Below are positions 21,240 to 33,659 of a DNA stretch of 64,000 nucleotides, one piece after another; position 1 is the stretch's first letter, and each line of letters opens with the position of its first letter. A model generated the notes under the pieces. The model was not told the DNA's origin. It searched no databases and saw only the letters and a program-made list of their open reading frames with translations. Source of the DNA: Atherix ibis (lineage: Eukaryota > Arthropoda > Insecta > Diptera > Athericidae); NCBI GenBank assembly GCA_958298945.1, contig OY282606.1:43537920-43601919 (forward strand), written 5' to 3'. Both the position numbers and the translations under genes were made by a program.

Positions 21240-23858
21240 TACAATGGCTTTTACGCAGTTACATGTTGGTTTTTTGAACTTTATATATGGCAATTTTTCT
21301 TATTAACATATCCCCGAGCGAGACCTAAATTTGTTTTATGTTTCAAAAAGCGTGAAATGTGGCTACAACATATTCATCACATTTAAACATTTTTTACAAT
21401 TTCGACAGATCGGTTGAAAACATTTTATTCTTATTATAAAATGGTAAAATTTATGATAGGCAAATGTAATCTTTTTAGAACATCATTTTTTTAACCCTCT
21501 GCTCTCGGTCCAGTACCACACCATCACCGATAGTTAGGTAAGTTGTAATCCGAATAGGAGCACTTTCTACATCTAGCCAGAAGTGCGGAAAACGAAAAAA
21601 TTATTAACGATCAACACCACCTGATCACCTCCATGGCTGGGGATCGCTTCATCTCTTCATACGGCGTCTTATCTTTTCCGTTGGGTCGTCGGTTTTTTTC
21701 TTACCGAATGTTACAGTTTTTATCCATTTTTTTTCTTCTCCTCGCCTCCCTTTTGTGTACGTTTATACCCCTTTCCCTTTGGAAACATTTCACTTTTGGA
21801 GGTATCTCAAGTAAAATAAAAATTCCTTAACCAGCATAATATGTGTATGTGTATTTGTTATGTTCGGGTGCAATGGCGAGAATGGTAAATTTAATTAAAC
21901 CTCCTCCCTCCGCACTTTAACCGCAAATGTTGGTTTTAAAGAATTTCTGCCACTCCTTCGTCTTCTGAGTAGATAAGCTACTCATCTAGGACTCCACGAC
22001 CAAAACTCAATTTTTTCTCCATTCAGGCACACAGAAGAAATAGTAGAAAATATAACACCTCTTATGTATTTATGAATACTCCTTTACTAGGACTATTCTA
22101 ACCTTCGACAAGAATATGTACAAGAAAATCAGTACTTTATGCAAAGTTTAGTCCTTTACTAAATTTATTAGTTTTTATCAGTAATACACAGTAAAATGTA
22201 TACCATCAATATTACAATAACCACAATAGAACTTTATAATTCAGTCGAAGGAGAGACTCTTTAACAAGGTGCAAAAGAACTGCAAGCAAAATTTGTGAAC
22301 AATTTTTAATAATCAACTAGTAAAATTGCCTTTTAATTAGAAATATTTCAATTTAGCTTATTTGCTGATTAAAATTGCTGACAATTTTCAAATCTTGCAG
22401 TTGAACTGATACATTTTGCAGTTTTGTTGCAATATTTGGTTATTAATAGTCTGTTAAATGTTAGAAGTGGTATTGAACGGAAAAAATAATTATAATTATG
22501 AACATATCATTGGCATCGATACAAAATTATTGTAAATAGACAAACTAGTCTTTATTTAATTGTACATTTGCACATATACACATAGTAATCTTTATTTGTT
22601 GGCTAGGCAAATGTAGAGAATTGTATAAGATCTAAAAAAGACTACATTGTATGCAAATATTTATACATGAGCAAATAGATGTTTTCTCTTAAGAAATATT
22701 ATTCAAATAGAATTTTCAAAAAAAAAATTATACTAAAATTGGCTTTAAGTACAACAAACAAAATATATTTGGAATAATTTATTATTAAAAGGGCATATAA
22801 ATACGTAATATAAATAAAAAATACAATATAATAAAATCAAGAATACTCGTAAAAACTGAGTTAAATTTCGAAAAAACTCATTGCTATATTATAGACAATT
22901 TTACAGTAAATAATAATTACAGGTTTTTTGTTTACTTTTGAAATTAACATATTATATATTTACATAAATATATAAAAAAAGTAAATTTTGTTGAAAAAAA
23001 TAGAAATAAATATTTACATTGATTGATTGATTGAAAATAAATATGCGAACGTTTGGCCAAAAAAATTCCCGTAGAAAGTTTTATCTACCAAAGAGGACTA
23101 AAGTTTTCTTAAAAATACAAAATATAAATAAAAAATAAACAAGAACATTTAGAACACCTGTAATTTGTTAAAAGTTGTTTGCATTTGATTTTGTGAAAAT
23201 GGGAACATTTTGAAAATTCCAGAAATTCCAGTAATTAATTTGTTTGTTTATAAGCGTATTAGAAATAATTGACAATACACGATGATCCACTTTAGAGAAT
23301 TGAACTCAAAAAACTTTTACTAATTGGTGGTATCCAATTGGGGAATCAATAGCATTACCTTTTTTAGATGGCTCTATCTATAAAATAATTCCTTGTTTTC
23401 CAATTTTCAAAAATTGAATTTTATTTGTATTTTCCAAAATTGAAAACAAAACTATTAAAAAATTATCTAACAGTACGACATGCAGCAAAAATGTAATGAA
23501 ACTGTTTTCGTTTGTTTGTTTACTAGAATGCTAGGATATAAGCCATAGTCCACAATTGGGGCGACCTTTAAGTATGTGGTTAAGATGGAATTGGCTCTTG
23601 ATTAGTTGGATGGACCGGTTATAGGAGGTTCAACTTTATAGATCGTGTTAGTTTGTTTTTGGAAATTAAAAAGGGGACTTTGAAAAGGTATTGAGAGATT
23701 TAAAAGGTCAATCTCAATATTGAAATGAAAGAAGTCTTATTAGAAAATAAATTTTGAGTAAGGTGAGATTCCGTTAGATGATGAAGGATAGTGAGTTGTA
23801 CTTAAAAGGAAGAGGATGGTTTCCCAAGAGTGGTTTTTCAAATTCTGAGTGGTTTATA
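21240..23858. other. AT-rich stretch without recognisable gene
   Basis: 21480-22030 is somewhat less AT-rich and pyrimidine-biased on the plus strand, possibly an untranslated part of a LINE, but no frame is readable. 22030-23540 is very AT-rich. Between 23540 and 23830 a few strings faintly resemble LINE 3' ends, but not enough to call. Confidence 0.4.
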
Positions 23859-24589
23859 CGAGGTCTGTTCAAAAAGTATCACGAATTTTGAATTTCCGCG
23901 GGTTACGTATATTCAATTTTCAAGTTTTTTTTTGCGGCGTTATGTTGGTGGTACACATGTCTCTCACTTATGCCGACAAGTTCGGCCATTTTAAATGTTT
24001 AGTTAATTTTTGACAGCTGCTTTGCTTGCACATGTTTTGGCTCGTCTTCGATTTTTGCCCATTTTCGACCAAAAACAACATCGCGTTAACATTTCTAAGG
24101 AGCGGTTGGACTTTCCTTAGCAATGTTAAATCATTCAATGATTCCAATGGAAGCTACCGCATGAGCCAAGACCGCAAAAAGCGCGCCAAGTTCGGTCATA
24201 TGTGAAGGTTTTGCTTACAGTTTTCTTCGATTGCAGGGGCGTGGTGCATCATGAGTTCTTACCACAGGGTAGAATGGTCAATAATGAATATTACCCACAA
24301 GTTATGTGCAAGTTGCGCGAAGCAATCAGCCAGAAACGCCCGGATTTGTGGAAGAACAAAAATTGGATTTTGCCATTTTTGGCCAAAAACAACACACTAA
24401 TAATGCCGAAGCCACCGTATTCCCCAGATCTGGCCCCCTGTGACTTTTTCTAGTTCCCGAAACAGATCTATTTTGGTCCATTTTTTGGAATGGTCAAAAA
24501 TCGAAGACGAGCCAAAACACGTGCAGGGAAAGCAGCTGTCAAAAATTAACTGAACATTCAAAATGGCGATACTTTTGCAGCAGATCTCG
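23859..24589 (+). mobile_element. snap-back mariner derivative, copy 2
   Basis: 731 bp, flanked by TA (23857-23858 and 24590-24591), left end CGAGGTCTGTTCAAAAAGTA. It shares with the 15.4-kb copy both the deletion of the DNA-binding domain (5' leader joined to TTCGACCAAAAAC) and the replacement of the 3' end by an inverted 5' leader (junction after CTTTTTCTAGTTCCC). Here the right arm has lost its middle: it covers 24492-24567 and then jumps to the last ~25 bases of the terminal repeat. Most of the D2 region is also deleted. Confidence 0.8.
24120..24453 (+). pseudogene. truncated mariner transposase inside snap-back element 2
   Basis: Catalytic-domain fragment readable from 24202: KVLLTVFFDC, then HHEFLPQGRMVNNEYYPQ and LREAISQKRPDLWKNKNW. 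A 36-bp deletion removes the HDNAPAH segment with D2, and the frame resumes at FLAKNNTLIMPKPPYSPDLA with D3 in PCDFF. A TAG then ends it before the inverted arm. Non-functional, lacking the DNA-binding part, D1 and D2. Confidence 0.75.
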
Positions 24590-24659
24590 TATAACCAAAA
24601 TTTTGGTAATTTTTTCGTGAAGACTGGTTGGGCCAATGATTCAAAAGAAACTTTTCACT

Positions 24660-24930
24660 ACTTGTTTAGTCCTTGTGTCTATGAATAACCAAAGGTGTCA
24701 TTTTCCGTTTGGGTACCAGGTGAGGTAAGTTAGGAGTTGCTATGAACACCGTTTGTCAGTTGATCAACCCGTTTACTGTCCGCAACTCCCACATACCCTA
24801 AAACCCACCGCAATTCCACATCTCTTCTGTTAAGCAGCTTATGTCAAATATTGTTGAGAATAGTATCATTCGATGGGCTACAAATAGCTTCCATGGCTGT
24901 GTGGCTAAACAGTTTTTTTTGCAATAATTT
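24660..24930 (-). pseudogene. LINE RNase H fragment (R1/I-like)
   Basis: Minus-strand fragment readable as TAMEAICSPSNDTILNNI, a stop, HKLLNRRDVELRWVLGYVGV and ADSKRVDQLTNGVHS. This is the second half of an RNase H domain of the kind found in R1- and I-type LINEs, normally W.PGHVGI.GNE.AD.LA. The catalytic first half is not readable. Its sequence differs from the 8.9- and 48-kb I-type fragments, so it is a separate family. Confidence 0.6.
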
Positions 24931-24959
24931 AATTTTATTTTTATACATCAATGTTAGTT

Positions 24960-25330
24960 CTGTCAAAAAAGTTCCGCTGGTACGAGTAGCCTTAGAACAA
25001 CCTGTTTAATCGTTGTTTCTACTTTTCAAAGTAGTGATAGAAGGCTTCACCTGGAGGCGCCGTCAACTGCCGGGTTGTACTCCTTCGAATGCTATCTACA
25101 ATGCCAAGATGAAGTCATTTGAAGTCGGTTTTGATCTTGGAAAATACGAGTATATAAAAGTCATACGGGCAATGACGGGGTAAATAAGAGGAGCTGGGAA
25201 GCCATAGGAACTCGGTTTTCTGACAAAAACTCATTGATAGAGATGGCCGTATAAAAGGGCATCGTAGTGCCTGCGATTCCGATCTTATGGGAAGAACCCT
25301 TTCTCTGAGCCGTACCTTGACCGCAATTTC
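24960..25330 (-). pseudogene. decayed mariner-type transposase C-terminus
   Basis: Minus-strand remnant readable as TAISINEFLSENRVPMASQL, then after a frameshift PYDFYILVFSKIKTDFK (D3 region), LGIVDSIRRSTTRQLTA and AFYHYFEKWK-like residues, KQRLNRLF. The layout from the D2 helix to the C-terminal WKKR..R motif is that of a DD34D transposase, distantly related to the family at 38.5 kb. It ends near a sequence GTCAAAAAAGTTCCG that may be an eroded terminal repeat. Confidence 0.6.
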
Positions 25331-25344
25331 GTGAGCTTGTTCGT

Positions 25345-26003
25345 TGCCTGAAATAAGTTAGTAACGCACAAAATACGAAATTTCGTTCGCATTATTTTTT
25401 AAAAATATATCTCAATATTAATCCAATATATGTCGATTAAAATTATTAATCAAATGGTGATTAACCGCAGTTAAAAAACTAGCATGAAATTTTAATTTTA
25501 TTTTATTTTTCGATTAATTTTTTCATCTTTTCGTGCAGATATGATCACTCTTTAGGTGATCCAAGTAAAACATTGTGTCCACCAGAATAATTTTATTTGT
25601 TATGTCGGTATGAGGACACCTCCCTGAGTGTGGTCTTAATTGGTCGTACTCCTCCACGTTCATTTCTTTCTTTTTTTACCTTCCTTAATAAAAGAAAATT
25701 TAAATTAACACAAAACCTTTAAAGGACTCACTCAACAATTTTAATATATTAGTCTACAGTCCGGCCTCAGAAGAGATCTCATTCCTACCAAATGTTTAGC
25801 AGTTTTCAATTTGAAGGGCCTGACTGAGCAACATACGCCTTGTACTGCTTCTGGGCCCTAAAAAACACTTTTATTTTCCACAAAAAATTTTAAAAATTTA
25901 TTTCTCAGAGGCTTGTTAAACCCCAAAATTGATTTTTTTCTCTCCATATTTTCGTAACTTACTATAAAATACCATTTCACTTATGATGCTTTATAGGGTC
26001 ATG
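25345..26003. other. AT-rich spacer
   Basis: No gene or repeat recognised. Confidence 0.4.
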
Positions 26004-26005
26004 TA

Positions 26006-27253
26006 CGAGGATCGTTCAATAAGTCCTTAGAAAATCCAAGAAATTGCGCTTGTAGTGTCGGTAAAGATTTTTTTTAGCATTATCGACAGGAATGCTGTCA
26101 AAATTTCAGCTCGATCCATAGCGTAGGTCAATTTCTATCGTCGATTAAAGCTAACGACATTTATTTGTGCATAACAATGGAAAAAAGCGAGTTTAGGGCT
26201 GTCATCAAACATCTCCATTTGAAAGGCTTAAGCCCGAAAGAAATCAAAGCCGAGTTGGATGCAGTTCATGGCACATCTGCACCTGTGGTTGCGACGGCTT
26301 ACAATTGGGTGAATGAATTTAAACGTGGCCGTTCATCCACAAAAGATGAACATCGTTCAGGACGCCCAGTTGAGGTGTCTACTCCTGAAATTATCGACAA
26401 AATCCACGATCTGATTTTGAACGATCGGCGAATTAAAGTGCGCGAATTAGTTGAGGCCACGGGCATATCACAAGGTACAGTCGCTTCAATTTTGCATGAA
26501 AAATTGTCTGTGAAAAAAATTTCGGCAAGATGGGTGCCGCGTTTGCTCTCAGAGGAGAATAAGCGCAATCGTGCAGTGGACTCTGAGGCTATGTTGGCAC
26601 TCTTTCATCGCAATCCTGCCGAATTCCTTCGTCGATATGTCACTGTGGACGAAACCTGGATACACTACTACACTCCAGAAACGAAGAGACAGTCATCACA
26701 GTGGATTTTCAAGGGTGAACGGGCTCCGAAGAAGGCAAAAACTGTGCCATCGGCCGGCAAGGTGGCCTTGGAAAAAGGAAAAACAATAACAGGAGCGTAT
26801 TACGCGTCGTTATTGCAACGGTTGAGCGAGGAAATCGAAGAGAAACGCCCCCATCTGAAGAAGAAAAAAATCCTCTTGCATCAGGACAATGCGCGTGTGC
26901 ACACCTGCGCTGTTTCCATGGCCAAAATACACGTAGTGGAATTGAGAATGGAATTGTTGCAGCATTCCGCTTATTCACCAGATTTGGCCCCGAGTGACTA
27001 TTTTCTTTTCCCCGATCTGAAGAAATTTCTTGGCGGACGACGGTTCACTTCCAACGAGGACGTCATTGCTCAAACGGATGAGTATTTTGCAGAACTTCCG
27101 AAATCCTATTTTTTGGACGGGATAAAAATTTTGGAAAAACGGTTGAAAAAGTGTATAGAACTGAAAGAAAATTATGTTGAAAAATAAAATTTTTTTTTTT
27201 TAAAAAAACAGTTTTTTTCCATCTTTTTCTAAGGACTTATTGAACGACCCTCG
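26006..27253 (+). mobile_element. vertumana-like mariner element, copy 3
   Basis: 1248 bp, TA at both ends (26004-26005 and 27254-27255), inverted repeats CGAGGATCGTTCAATAAGTC and the complement of CGAGGGTCGTTCAATAAGTC. The 5' leader has a short deletion compared with copy 2. The ends are good, so this copy might be mobilised by a transposase made elsewhere, such as that of the 20-kb copy. Confidence 0.9.
26177..27187 (+). CDS. mariner transposase (vertumana-like) with open but internally altered frame
   Basis: The frame is open from MEKSEFRAV to IELKENYVEK (336 residues from this start), but the protein is altered. A 48-bp in-frame deletion after PSAGKV removes 16 residues of the catalytic core strand (present in copy 2 as TATVFWDSQGIIFIDY). 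A 6-bp insertion in AKIHVVEL lengthens the D2-D3 interval from 34 to 36. D1 (VTVDETW), D2 (LHQDNARVH) and D3 (PSDYFLF) all remain. Loss of a core beta-strand of the RNase H fold should abolish activity, although the DNA-binding half is intact and could still bind terminal repeats. No stop codons. Confidence 0.75.
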   Translation: MEKSEFRAVIKHLHLKGLSPKEIKAELDAVHGTSAPVVATAYNWVNEFKRGRSSTKDEHRSGRPVEVSTPEIIDKIHDLILNDRRIKVRELVEATGISQGTVASILHEKLSVKKISARWVPRLLSEENKRNRAVDSEAMLALFHRNPAEFLRRYVTVDETWIHYYTPETKRQSSQWIFKGERAPKKAKTVPSAGKVALEKGKTITGAYYASLLQRLSEEIEEKRPHLKKKKILLHQDNARVHTCAVSMAKIHVVELRMELLQHSAYSPDLAPSDYFLFPDLKKFLGGRRFTSNEDVIAQTDEYFAELPKSYFLDGIKILEKRLKKCIELKENYVEK

Positions 27254-27255
27254 TA

Positions 27256-30134
27256 CTTACCGAAAAGGTTAAAAATAGTCATCTTTCTCTACAAGAAACT
27301 AACGTACAAATGACATCTCTAACGTATAAGTGAAAAGTCTGCAATTTTACCAGATCACCCTCAGTAATATTAGTCTCACTTCTGTATAAGGTAACAAAAA
27401 ACTACAATTGAATTTTTCCATAGTTAAATACGTCTAACCAATAATATAAAAATATTGCAAAAAATATCCTTTTTATAGAAAAATTGTTATTATAATTGTG
27501 ATATTATTTATTATAAAATGTTTTTGCCATCAATAATTTCCATGGCAAATAATAAACCATTTCTTATTATTTAAAATTTAACACTATCTGCAGTTGATAA
27601 GTTGTGTGTTATTAAATTTTTGTTAAAAGTGGAAAAATTTCCAATTTTCAAAAGCTAATTTGAATAACAAATTGTTCGCAATTAAATGATATGAGTGGTA
27701 TTTCTAGATATGGACATTGTAATTGGGATGAGGTAATTTCTGTTTATGACAGTTTTTTGATCTGTTCTATTTTATTTACTTTTGAACTCGGTTTCCTACT
27801 GAGATATGCCATAAAATTGATTCATTAGTGGATATAATATCAGCAGGTGGTATGAACACGTACTCTCATTTATCTCTTATCAGTTGTTAACTTGTCAAAT
27901 TGTCATATTAATTGTCATTTTGAATTTTTTTCTTAAACACAATAAAAATATGCATCAATTTTCTAAATAAATATCGTAGATAAATTGTAGATTTTCTGTT
28001 AATATTTTACTGATATTTTTTTGACAGTTTTTCTAATAGAAATTTAAGGAATTTCGAGCAAATTCACATTGAACAGATCTGAATTATTTAAATTTGTTGG
28101 CCAAATCACCTTCTTTTCTATTCTGTTCAAATGCTTTCATATTTTTTTTTTTGTAGAAAATTAATTCGATAATTTTTCAAGAATCTCAAATTTTTATTAG
28201 AATTCAATTTAAAATTATGATAAAAATACGCCAAAAATTGTTTTAAAGCTTCAATAAGGAACGGTGCTAACTTTAAATAAAAAGGATACTTTTACTAATA
28301 AATTATTTTTTCTTGCAAAACTTCTGGCCTCAGATTTTCTATTCTTGTACTATCAACAATCTACAATACAAAATCTACCTTTGATTACCTTATCGTAACA
28401 AAATGATAAGAATATGGAAAAAAAATTTGCAAAAAAAAAAAATTCAAATCTGAATCAGAATCCAACTTCAATTATCTTAAACGATAATTCACGTTTTGAG
28501 TCCAAGTACTTGATTTTTCCATTGGAGGATATTTTTGAATGCATGCACTTTCAGTACTTGTATTTTTTCTCATTATTGAATGTATGCACTTTCAATCGGT
28601 TATATCGATTAAATCGCATAATGTTAGGTACTTGAAACTCCTGATCCATGAACAAGATTGTCTTGTATGGCGATGGGCAAACGAGCATGTACCTACGTAC
28701 TGATGGATAAAATATACAAGGAACGAGGGTGGAATATTTTTCGTACGCTGTATAGATGATTCAAAATCAACCCACGTATTCAGGTGTACGAATAGTATGC
28801 GGGAGGATATGGGATGCACTCAATACTCTATATAAACATGCAATGGTTATGGCTTTATATTACTTGTCGTCGATATATAGTCATACCGTCGGTGTAATTC
28901 ATCTAGATGAGTGCTATTTATAGAGTATGGGTTTGTTTTAGGTATACAAGTTTTGTTCAGTTTAGCCCAGATTGGTTCAGTTTAATTCTGTACTGCATTC
29001 GTTTCGACACAATATCCAATACACCTGATGTAGTTTGAAATTTACATAATTCAATCTTATTGGCCTGCAGCGAAAATCATTTCAGCATAAACACATCCAG
29101 TACCCTCAAATACCGGATGGGGAACACAAAATTAGGGTAATGGCTGTGATATAGATTTAAATCACCAAAGGATAGTTGTGTGGGTAATTCTATTCTTATT
29201 TTCTGAAACTATGCGATGATGTACGATGATTATATGCGATTTCGATGGTTGCATCCTTTTCCTCTTTGGTGAATTATATCTATAGAATTGGTTCAAAACC
29301 ACGTGCCACAAAAGCGAACCTATGCAACGAAACGATTACTTGTTTACGGTATCCAAGCACCCTCTTTGCTCCAATTTTTTTTTTCACCACTAAGGTTTAT
29401 GTGGATCAATTTCTCATCTGCACCATTATCCATGTATATCTGCAGCTATTTATAAGAGAAATTATTTATGTATGTGCGGAAAGTTTGCAGATCGTTCAGC
29501 ACAAACCTTTGACAGATATTTTTCGAAGCAATTTATTTTAACATCACAAAGGATCTTTATACTATTAAATTCCGACATTTCTTTTATTTTTATTTCATAT
29601 ATTTTCTCTATCATAATTGCTCTTTTACTCTTCTGATATCAGGTAATATGAAAATTTTTTCTTTTTTAAACTTTTTCTCAAAACAGACAGAAATTTACCT
29701 ATTCGTAAGCAAACATGCATCCATAGTTGTTGATTTTCAATTGAAAATGATAGATACAAATATTTATACTGAAAAATATTTAAATTGAATATATTTCCAA
29801 GATTTCATATCAAATAACGTAGATACCTCTAAACTTAGTACAAAATTTATTATCAGGTACATTATTGTAGACAAATTCAAATTATCCTTACAAGTTAATA
29901 ATAATATAATTAAAAGCTTTTCCAATTTGATTACTCTTATTTCAAAAATTAACTTTTGAAAAAATATCGTTTAACCTCTTTTCCGTTTTATTCCAAAACT
30001 GTTCTATTTAAATATAATTTTCTTTTATGAAATATTGACAATAGTTCTTAATAACTTACAAAAAAAAATCTGAAATAAAAAAGTATTTTATTTTAAATTG
30101 TATTTAAGCTTTACAAATAACATGCATTTATTTT
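27256..30134. other. AT-rich stretch without recognisable gene
   Basis: No transposon ends, LINE motifs or convincing exons were recognised. Frames at 28414-28635, 28592-28819 and 29245-29541 are short and unlike known families. 28500-28600 contains a short direct duplication around ATGCATGCACTTTCA and TGTATGCACTTTCA. Confidence 0.4.
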
Positions 30135-30508
30135 TTAACACGTTGAGCATTGAGCGCCGTATGTCCACCGGTGGTAGCAATGGTCTCTTGTTATGAGGAC
30201 CATATTTTCACCGATGGTACACGCTGTATTTTTGCTTTCAGTCTGTGCTGTTTATCAACAGATTTTTTGATAAGAAAACGATTTCGTTATTAGAACGCTG
30301 TGTATCTCAGCAGCTTTTTCGGTTTCACGGTGCACTATATAATATATCTGATTATTTATTTTTAGAAAAAATGAAGAGCCTCAAACATTTCAAGTTTTAC
30401 ATTTAAATATAAGTTTATTTTCGAATTTAACTACATTCGATAATAGAAAAGGGAAAAATTATTGGGTTGTTCGGAAAGTAATTTCGTTTTTTCCCGACAG
30501 AGGACTTA

Positions 30509-31780
30509 ACAATTCGGCTGAAAAGTTTATAAGGTTGACGTCTAGATGGCGCCTCTTGCAAAAATTATCACAAAGCATCATCCTGCAAATGATTCCTGTC
30601 AAAATTTGACAGCAATCGGTCGCTTGGTTCGTGAGATATAGCATTTTGAGTGAAACAACTTTTGTTATTGAAAAAAAAATGGATAGAGACGAATTTCGTG
30701 TATTGATAAAGCATTGCTTTTTGATGAAAAAGAATACAGTGGAAACCAAAGCATGGTTTGACAAACGTTATCCGGACTCTGCTCCAGCTATTTCAACTGT
30801 GGAATATTGGTTTCGTCAATTTCGAACTGGTCGTACGAGCACAGTTGATGCAGAACGCAGTGGACGCCCAAAATAGGTGGTGACGGCAGAAAACATCAAA
30901 AAAATCCACAAAATAATTTTAAATGACCGTAAAGTGAAGTTTAGCGAAATAGCTGAGACTCTGAAGATATCGAAAGAGCGTGTTGGACATATCGTGCATG
31001 AATATTTGGGCATGCGAAAGCTGTGTGCAAAGTGGGTGCCGCGTGAGCTCACTGTGGACCAAAAACAACAACGTGTTGATGATTCTGAGCAGTGTTTGGA
31101 GCTGTTCAAGCGCAATAAACCCGAATTTTTGCGTCGATATGTGACAATGGATGAAACATGGCTCCGTCACTACACTCCAGAGTCCAATCGGAAGTCGGCA
31201 GAGTGGAGAGCGAGCGACGAACCGAATCCAAAGTGTGGAAAGACGCAACAGTCGGCTGGCAAGGTGATGGCGTCTGTATTTTGGGATGCGCATGGTATAA
31301 TATTCATTGACTATCTCCAGAAGGGACAGACGATCAACAGCGACTATTATATAGCGTTATTGGATCGTTTGAAGAAAGAAATCGCTAAGAAACGGCCTCA
31401 TTTGAAAAAGAAAAAAGTGTTGTTTCACCAAGACAATGCACCGTGTCACAAGTCGATGAAAACGATGGTCAAACTCAATGAATTGGGCTACGAATTGCTT
31501 CCCCATCCACCGTATTCTCCAGATCTGGCCCCCAGCGACTTTTTCCTGTTTGCAGACCTCAAGAGAATGCTCGCTGGCAAGAAATTTAAGACCGATGATG
31601 AAACTGAGGCCTATTTTGAGGCAAAACCGAAAGACTACTATAAAAATGGTATCGAAAAGTTGGAAGATCGCTATAATCGCTGTATCGCCCTCGAAGGCAA
31701 CTATGTTGAATAATAAAAATGAATTTTGCAAAAAAAAATATTTTTACTGTATTATCTTATAATTTTTTCAGCCGAATTGT
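30509..31780 (+). mobile_element. irritans-like mariner element, copy B
   Basis: 1272 bp. TA precedes the left end at 30507-30508, then ACAATTCGGCTGAAAAGTTT; the right end finishes CAGCCGAATTGT at 31780, with the flanking TA eroded to AT. It is inserted near the left end of the piggyBac-like element. It shares a 12-bp deletion with copy C at 35.9 kb. Confidence 0.88.
30679..31713 (+). pseudogene. mariner transposase pseudogene (Himar1-like), copy B
   Basis: Nearly intact. The start ATG at 30679 opens MDRDEFRVL. One TAG at 30874-30876 replaces the Glu codon after SGRPK (other copies read RPKEVV). Downstream the frame is open for 278 codons, through the linker WVPREL, D1 in VTMDETW, D2 in FHQDNAPCH and D3 in PSDFFLF (34 residues between D2 and D3), to the normal C-terminus IALEGNYVE. 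A 12-bp in-frame deletion removes four residues after KTDDE. A single reverted base would reopen the frame; as it stands, the DNA-binding and catalytic parts are separated. Confidence 0.9.
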
Positions 31781-31984
31781 ATTTTTTCACAATCAACTTC
31801 ACACTTAAGCCGCATATTCATATGTTATGTACTTTGAGCAAGATTGATTCTGCATAGTAGTTTTTGGTTGATACCATTTTAAATATTGAAAGTGAAAAAC
31901 AGTATTTTCGGCATATTTTACTTTTTTACTATAGAAAAGATAAAAATGCTGTTTTAGAGAGAAAAAATTATCCGATGTGTATGG

Positions 31985-32570
31985 AGAAGATATGTTAAGC
32001 GAGCGCTAGTGCCAAAACTGGTTTGCAAAATTTCGATCCGGCAATTTTCATCTCGAAGATGCGCCACGTTCCAGGAGGCCAGTTGATGCTAATCAAGACA
32101 CAATAAAGGCATTAATTGATGCAAACCGGAGGATAACAACTCGTGAGATTGCTGAAAGATTAAATTTATCGAATTCGTCCGTTTTTGATCATTTGAAACC
32201 TTTATTTTTAACCTCAAAGCTCGACATATGGGTTCCTCATCTTCTTACGGAAAAAAAATTGTGCCGTCGCATTGACGTTTGTGATTTGCTTCTCAAACGC
32301 CAAGAAATGAAGCGTATCATCACTGGGGACGAGAAATGGGTTGTCTAAATAATGTTAAGTGCAAAAGATCCTGGAGTAGAATAGATGAACCGGCTCAAAG
32401 CACTTTGAAAACCAATATATCTGTTTATTTTGAGTTTCTACCGAGCAACACAACGATCAAGTCTGAAGTGTTCTGTTATCGGTTGGACAAGTTGAATGAT
32501 TCACTTAAAGACAAACGCCAGAATTGGTCAATAGTAAAGGTATAGTATTCCAACAGGATAATGAAATGAA
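31985..32570 (+). pseudogene. decayed mariner transposase relic (mellifera-like)
   Basis: Plus-strand remnant readable as WFAKFRSGNFHLEDAPRS, DANRRITTREIAERLNLS, SKLDIWVPHLLTEKK and DVCDLLLKRQEMKRIITGDE (D1). After a stop it continues as CKRSWSRIDEPAQSTLK, NTTIKSEVFCYRLDKLNDSL and a trace of the D2 region (VFQQDN). The C-terminal third and both terminal repeats are not visible. Related to, but distinct from, the elements at 2.5 and 7.3 kb. Confidence 0.75.
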
Positions 32571-33369
32571 ATTTACGTACTTTCCGAATAACCAAATATT
32601 ATTATTATGCATTGCTAAATATCTTATGTTCACAAGTTACAATCTTATAAAAATAAATATTATATTATTACTAAAGAAAAGAAAAAGAACTTCAGACATT
32701 ACTTAGAGCAATCTGGCAATACTGCAGACCTCCATTCTATAAATCTTTAATTATAAAGAATTATCATAAAATAAAATTGTAAGGATTTTAATGAATAGTA
32801 TTAGGAGTGTGCAAAGTTCCTAAATCGAAAACTGATGAAAATTGTTTAACAAGTGAGGGTTCTTGTGAGGTCAGACCGTCAATAAACATTGAAGCTGATA
32901 AGTGTTGAGGTGAAAAGCTCAGAGTAAGGGTTCTTTGCATTAGATCTAACAGTGCAGGCACTTCGATGCTGCATCATGGCAACGCCCTTCGTAACAGACT
33001 ATCTTCAGCGATGAGCTTTTTTCGGAAAAGGAACTTTATGCTTTATTAAACATCTTCCTTAATATCCCTTTATTTGCCCGCTATAAGTCCACGTGACTTT
33101 TTATTGTTTTTGTAGATCATAAAACACTTAAAAGGACCTCATTCAGCCGAGGAGCTGAACGCGATTCAAGATGACATTGTCCAAGAAACATTATATAAAA
33201 TTATAGAAAAAATAAAATCTCATTACTTTTCTCCTTCTAGTTTTGCTGACTTATTTATTTCGCTTTTCCTTGGATACATAAAGTACCCATATTATATAAA
33301 TAATAATACTTAGACCTTACCATTATGCATTTTTTTACGTGGATTCGATGGGCTGTAAAGCTTAAGAAT
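32571..33369. other. interior of the piggyBac-like element, no readable gene
   Basis: Should contain the C-terminal part of the piggyBac transposase if the element was once complete, but no Cys-rich C-terminal domain is visible on the minus strand. Confidence 0.35.
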
Positions 33370-33620
33370 TATTTACATTTAAATAATTTGTTCCATAGCA
33401 TCACAGGTATTTTTTCTGACAATAAACTTAAAACGTATCGTGTTGCGTGGCTTGTGGCTCCGTTTTGTTAAAACCACTTTGGTTAGAATTGACAGTAATG
33501 GTCTTCCTTTCTTTAATTTCAAAGAAACATGGGCCAATATTTCCTTTAAACAACAAATGTCTCTTTTTGCCATACGATAATTTTATTTATTCATCGATCC
33601 ACATGGTGCGTCTCAATGAA
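33370..33620 (-). pseudogene. DD41D-type transposase relic inside the piggyBac-like element
   Basis: Minus-strand remnant readable in two frames as GNIGPCFFEIKERKTITVNS, then KWFXQNGATSHATRYVLSLL, where the related elements have a WFQQDGA motif carrying D2. Here the Asp is Asn and a stop precedes it. No terminal repeats seen. Assigned to the DD41D group by motif only. Confidence 0.6.
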
Positions 33621-33659
33621 CAGTTTACCTTTATTATAATCAATAACAACCTATGGTAT

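Noticed and set aside
24202..24453. Snap-back element copy 2 as an independent small gene
   Set aside because: It lacks a start in context, the DNA-binding part, D1 and D2; it is a leftover of the mariner transposase.
29245..29541. 98-codon frame with a possible host-gene look
   Set aside because: No motif recognised, no splice pattern supporting an exon, and the surrounding DNA is AT-rich; left as unannotated.
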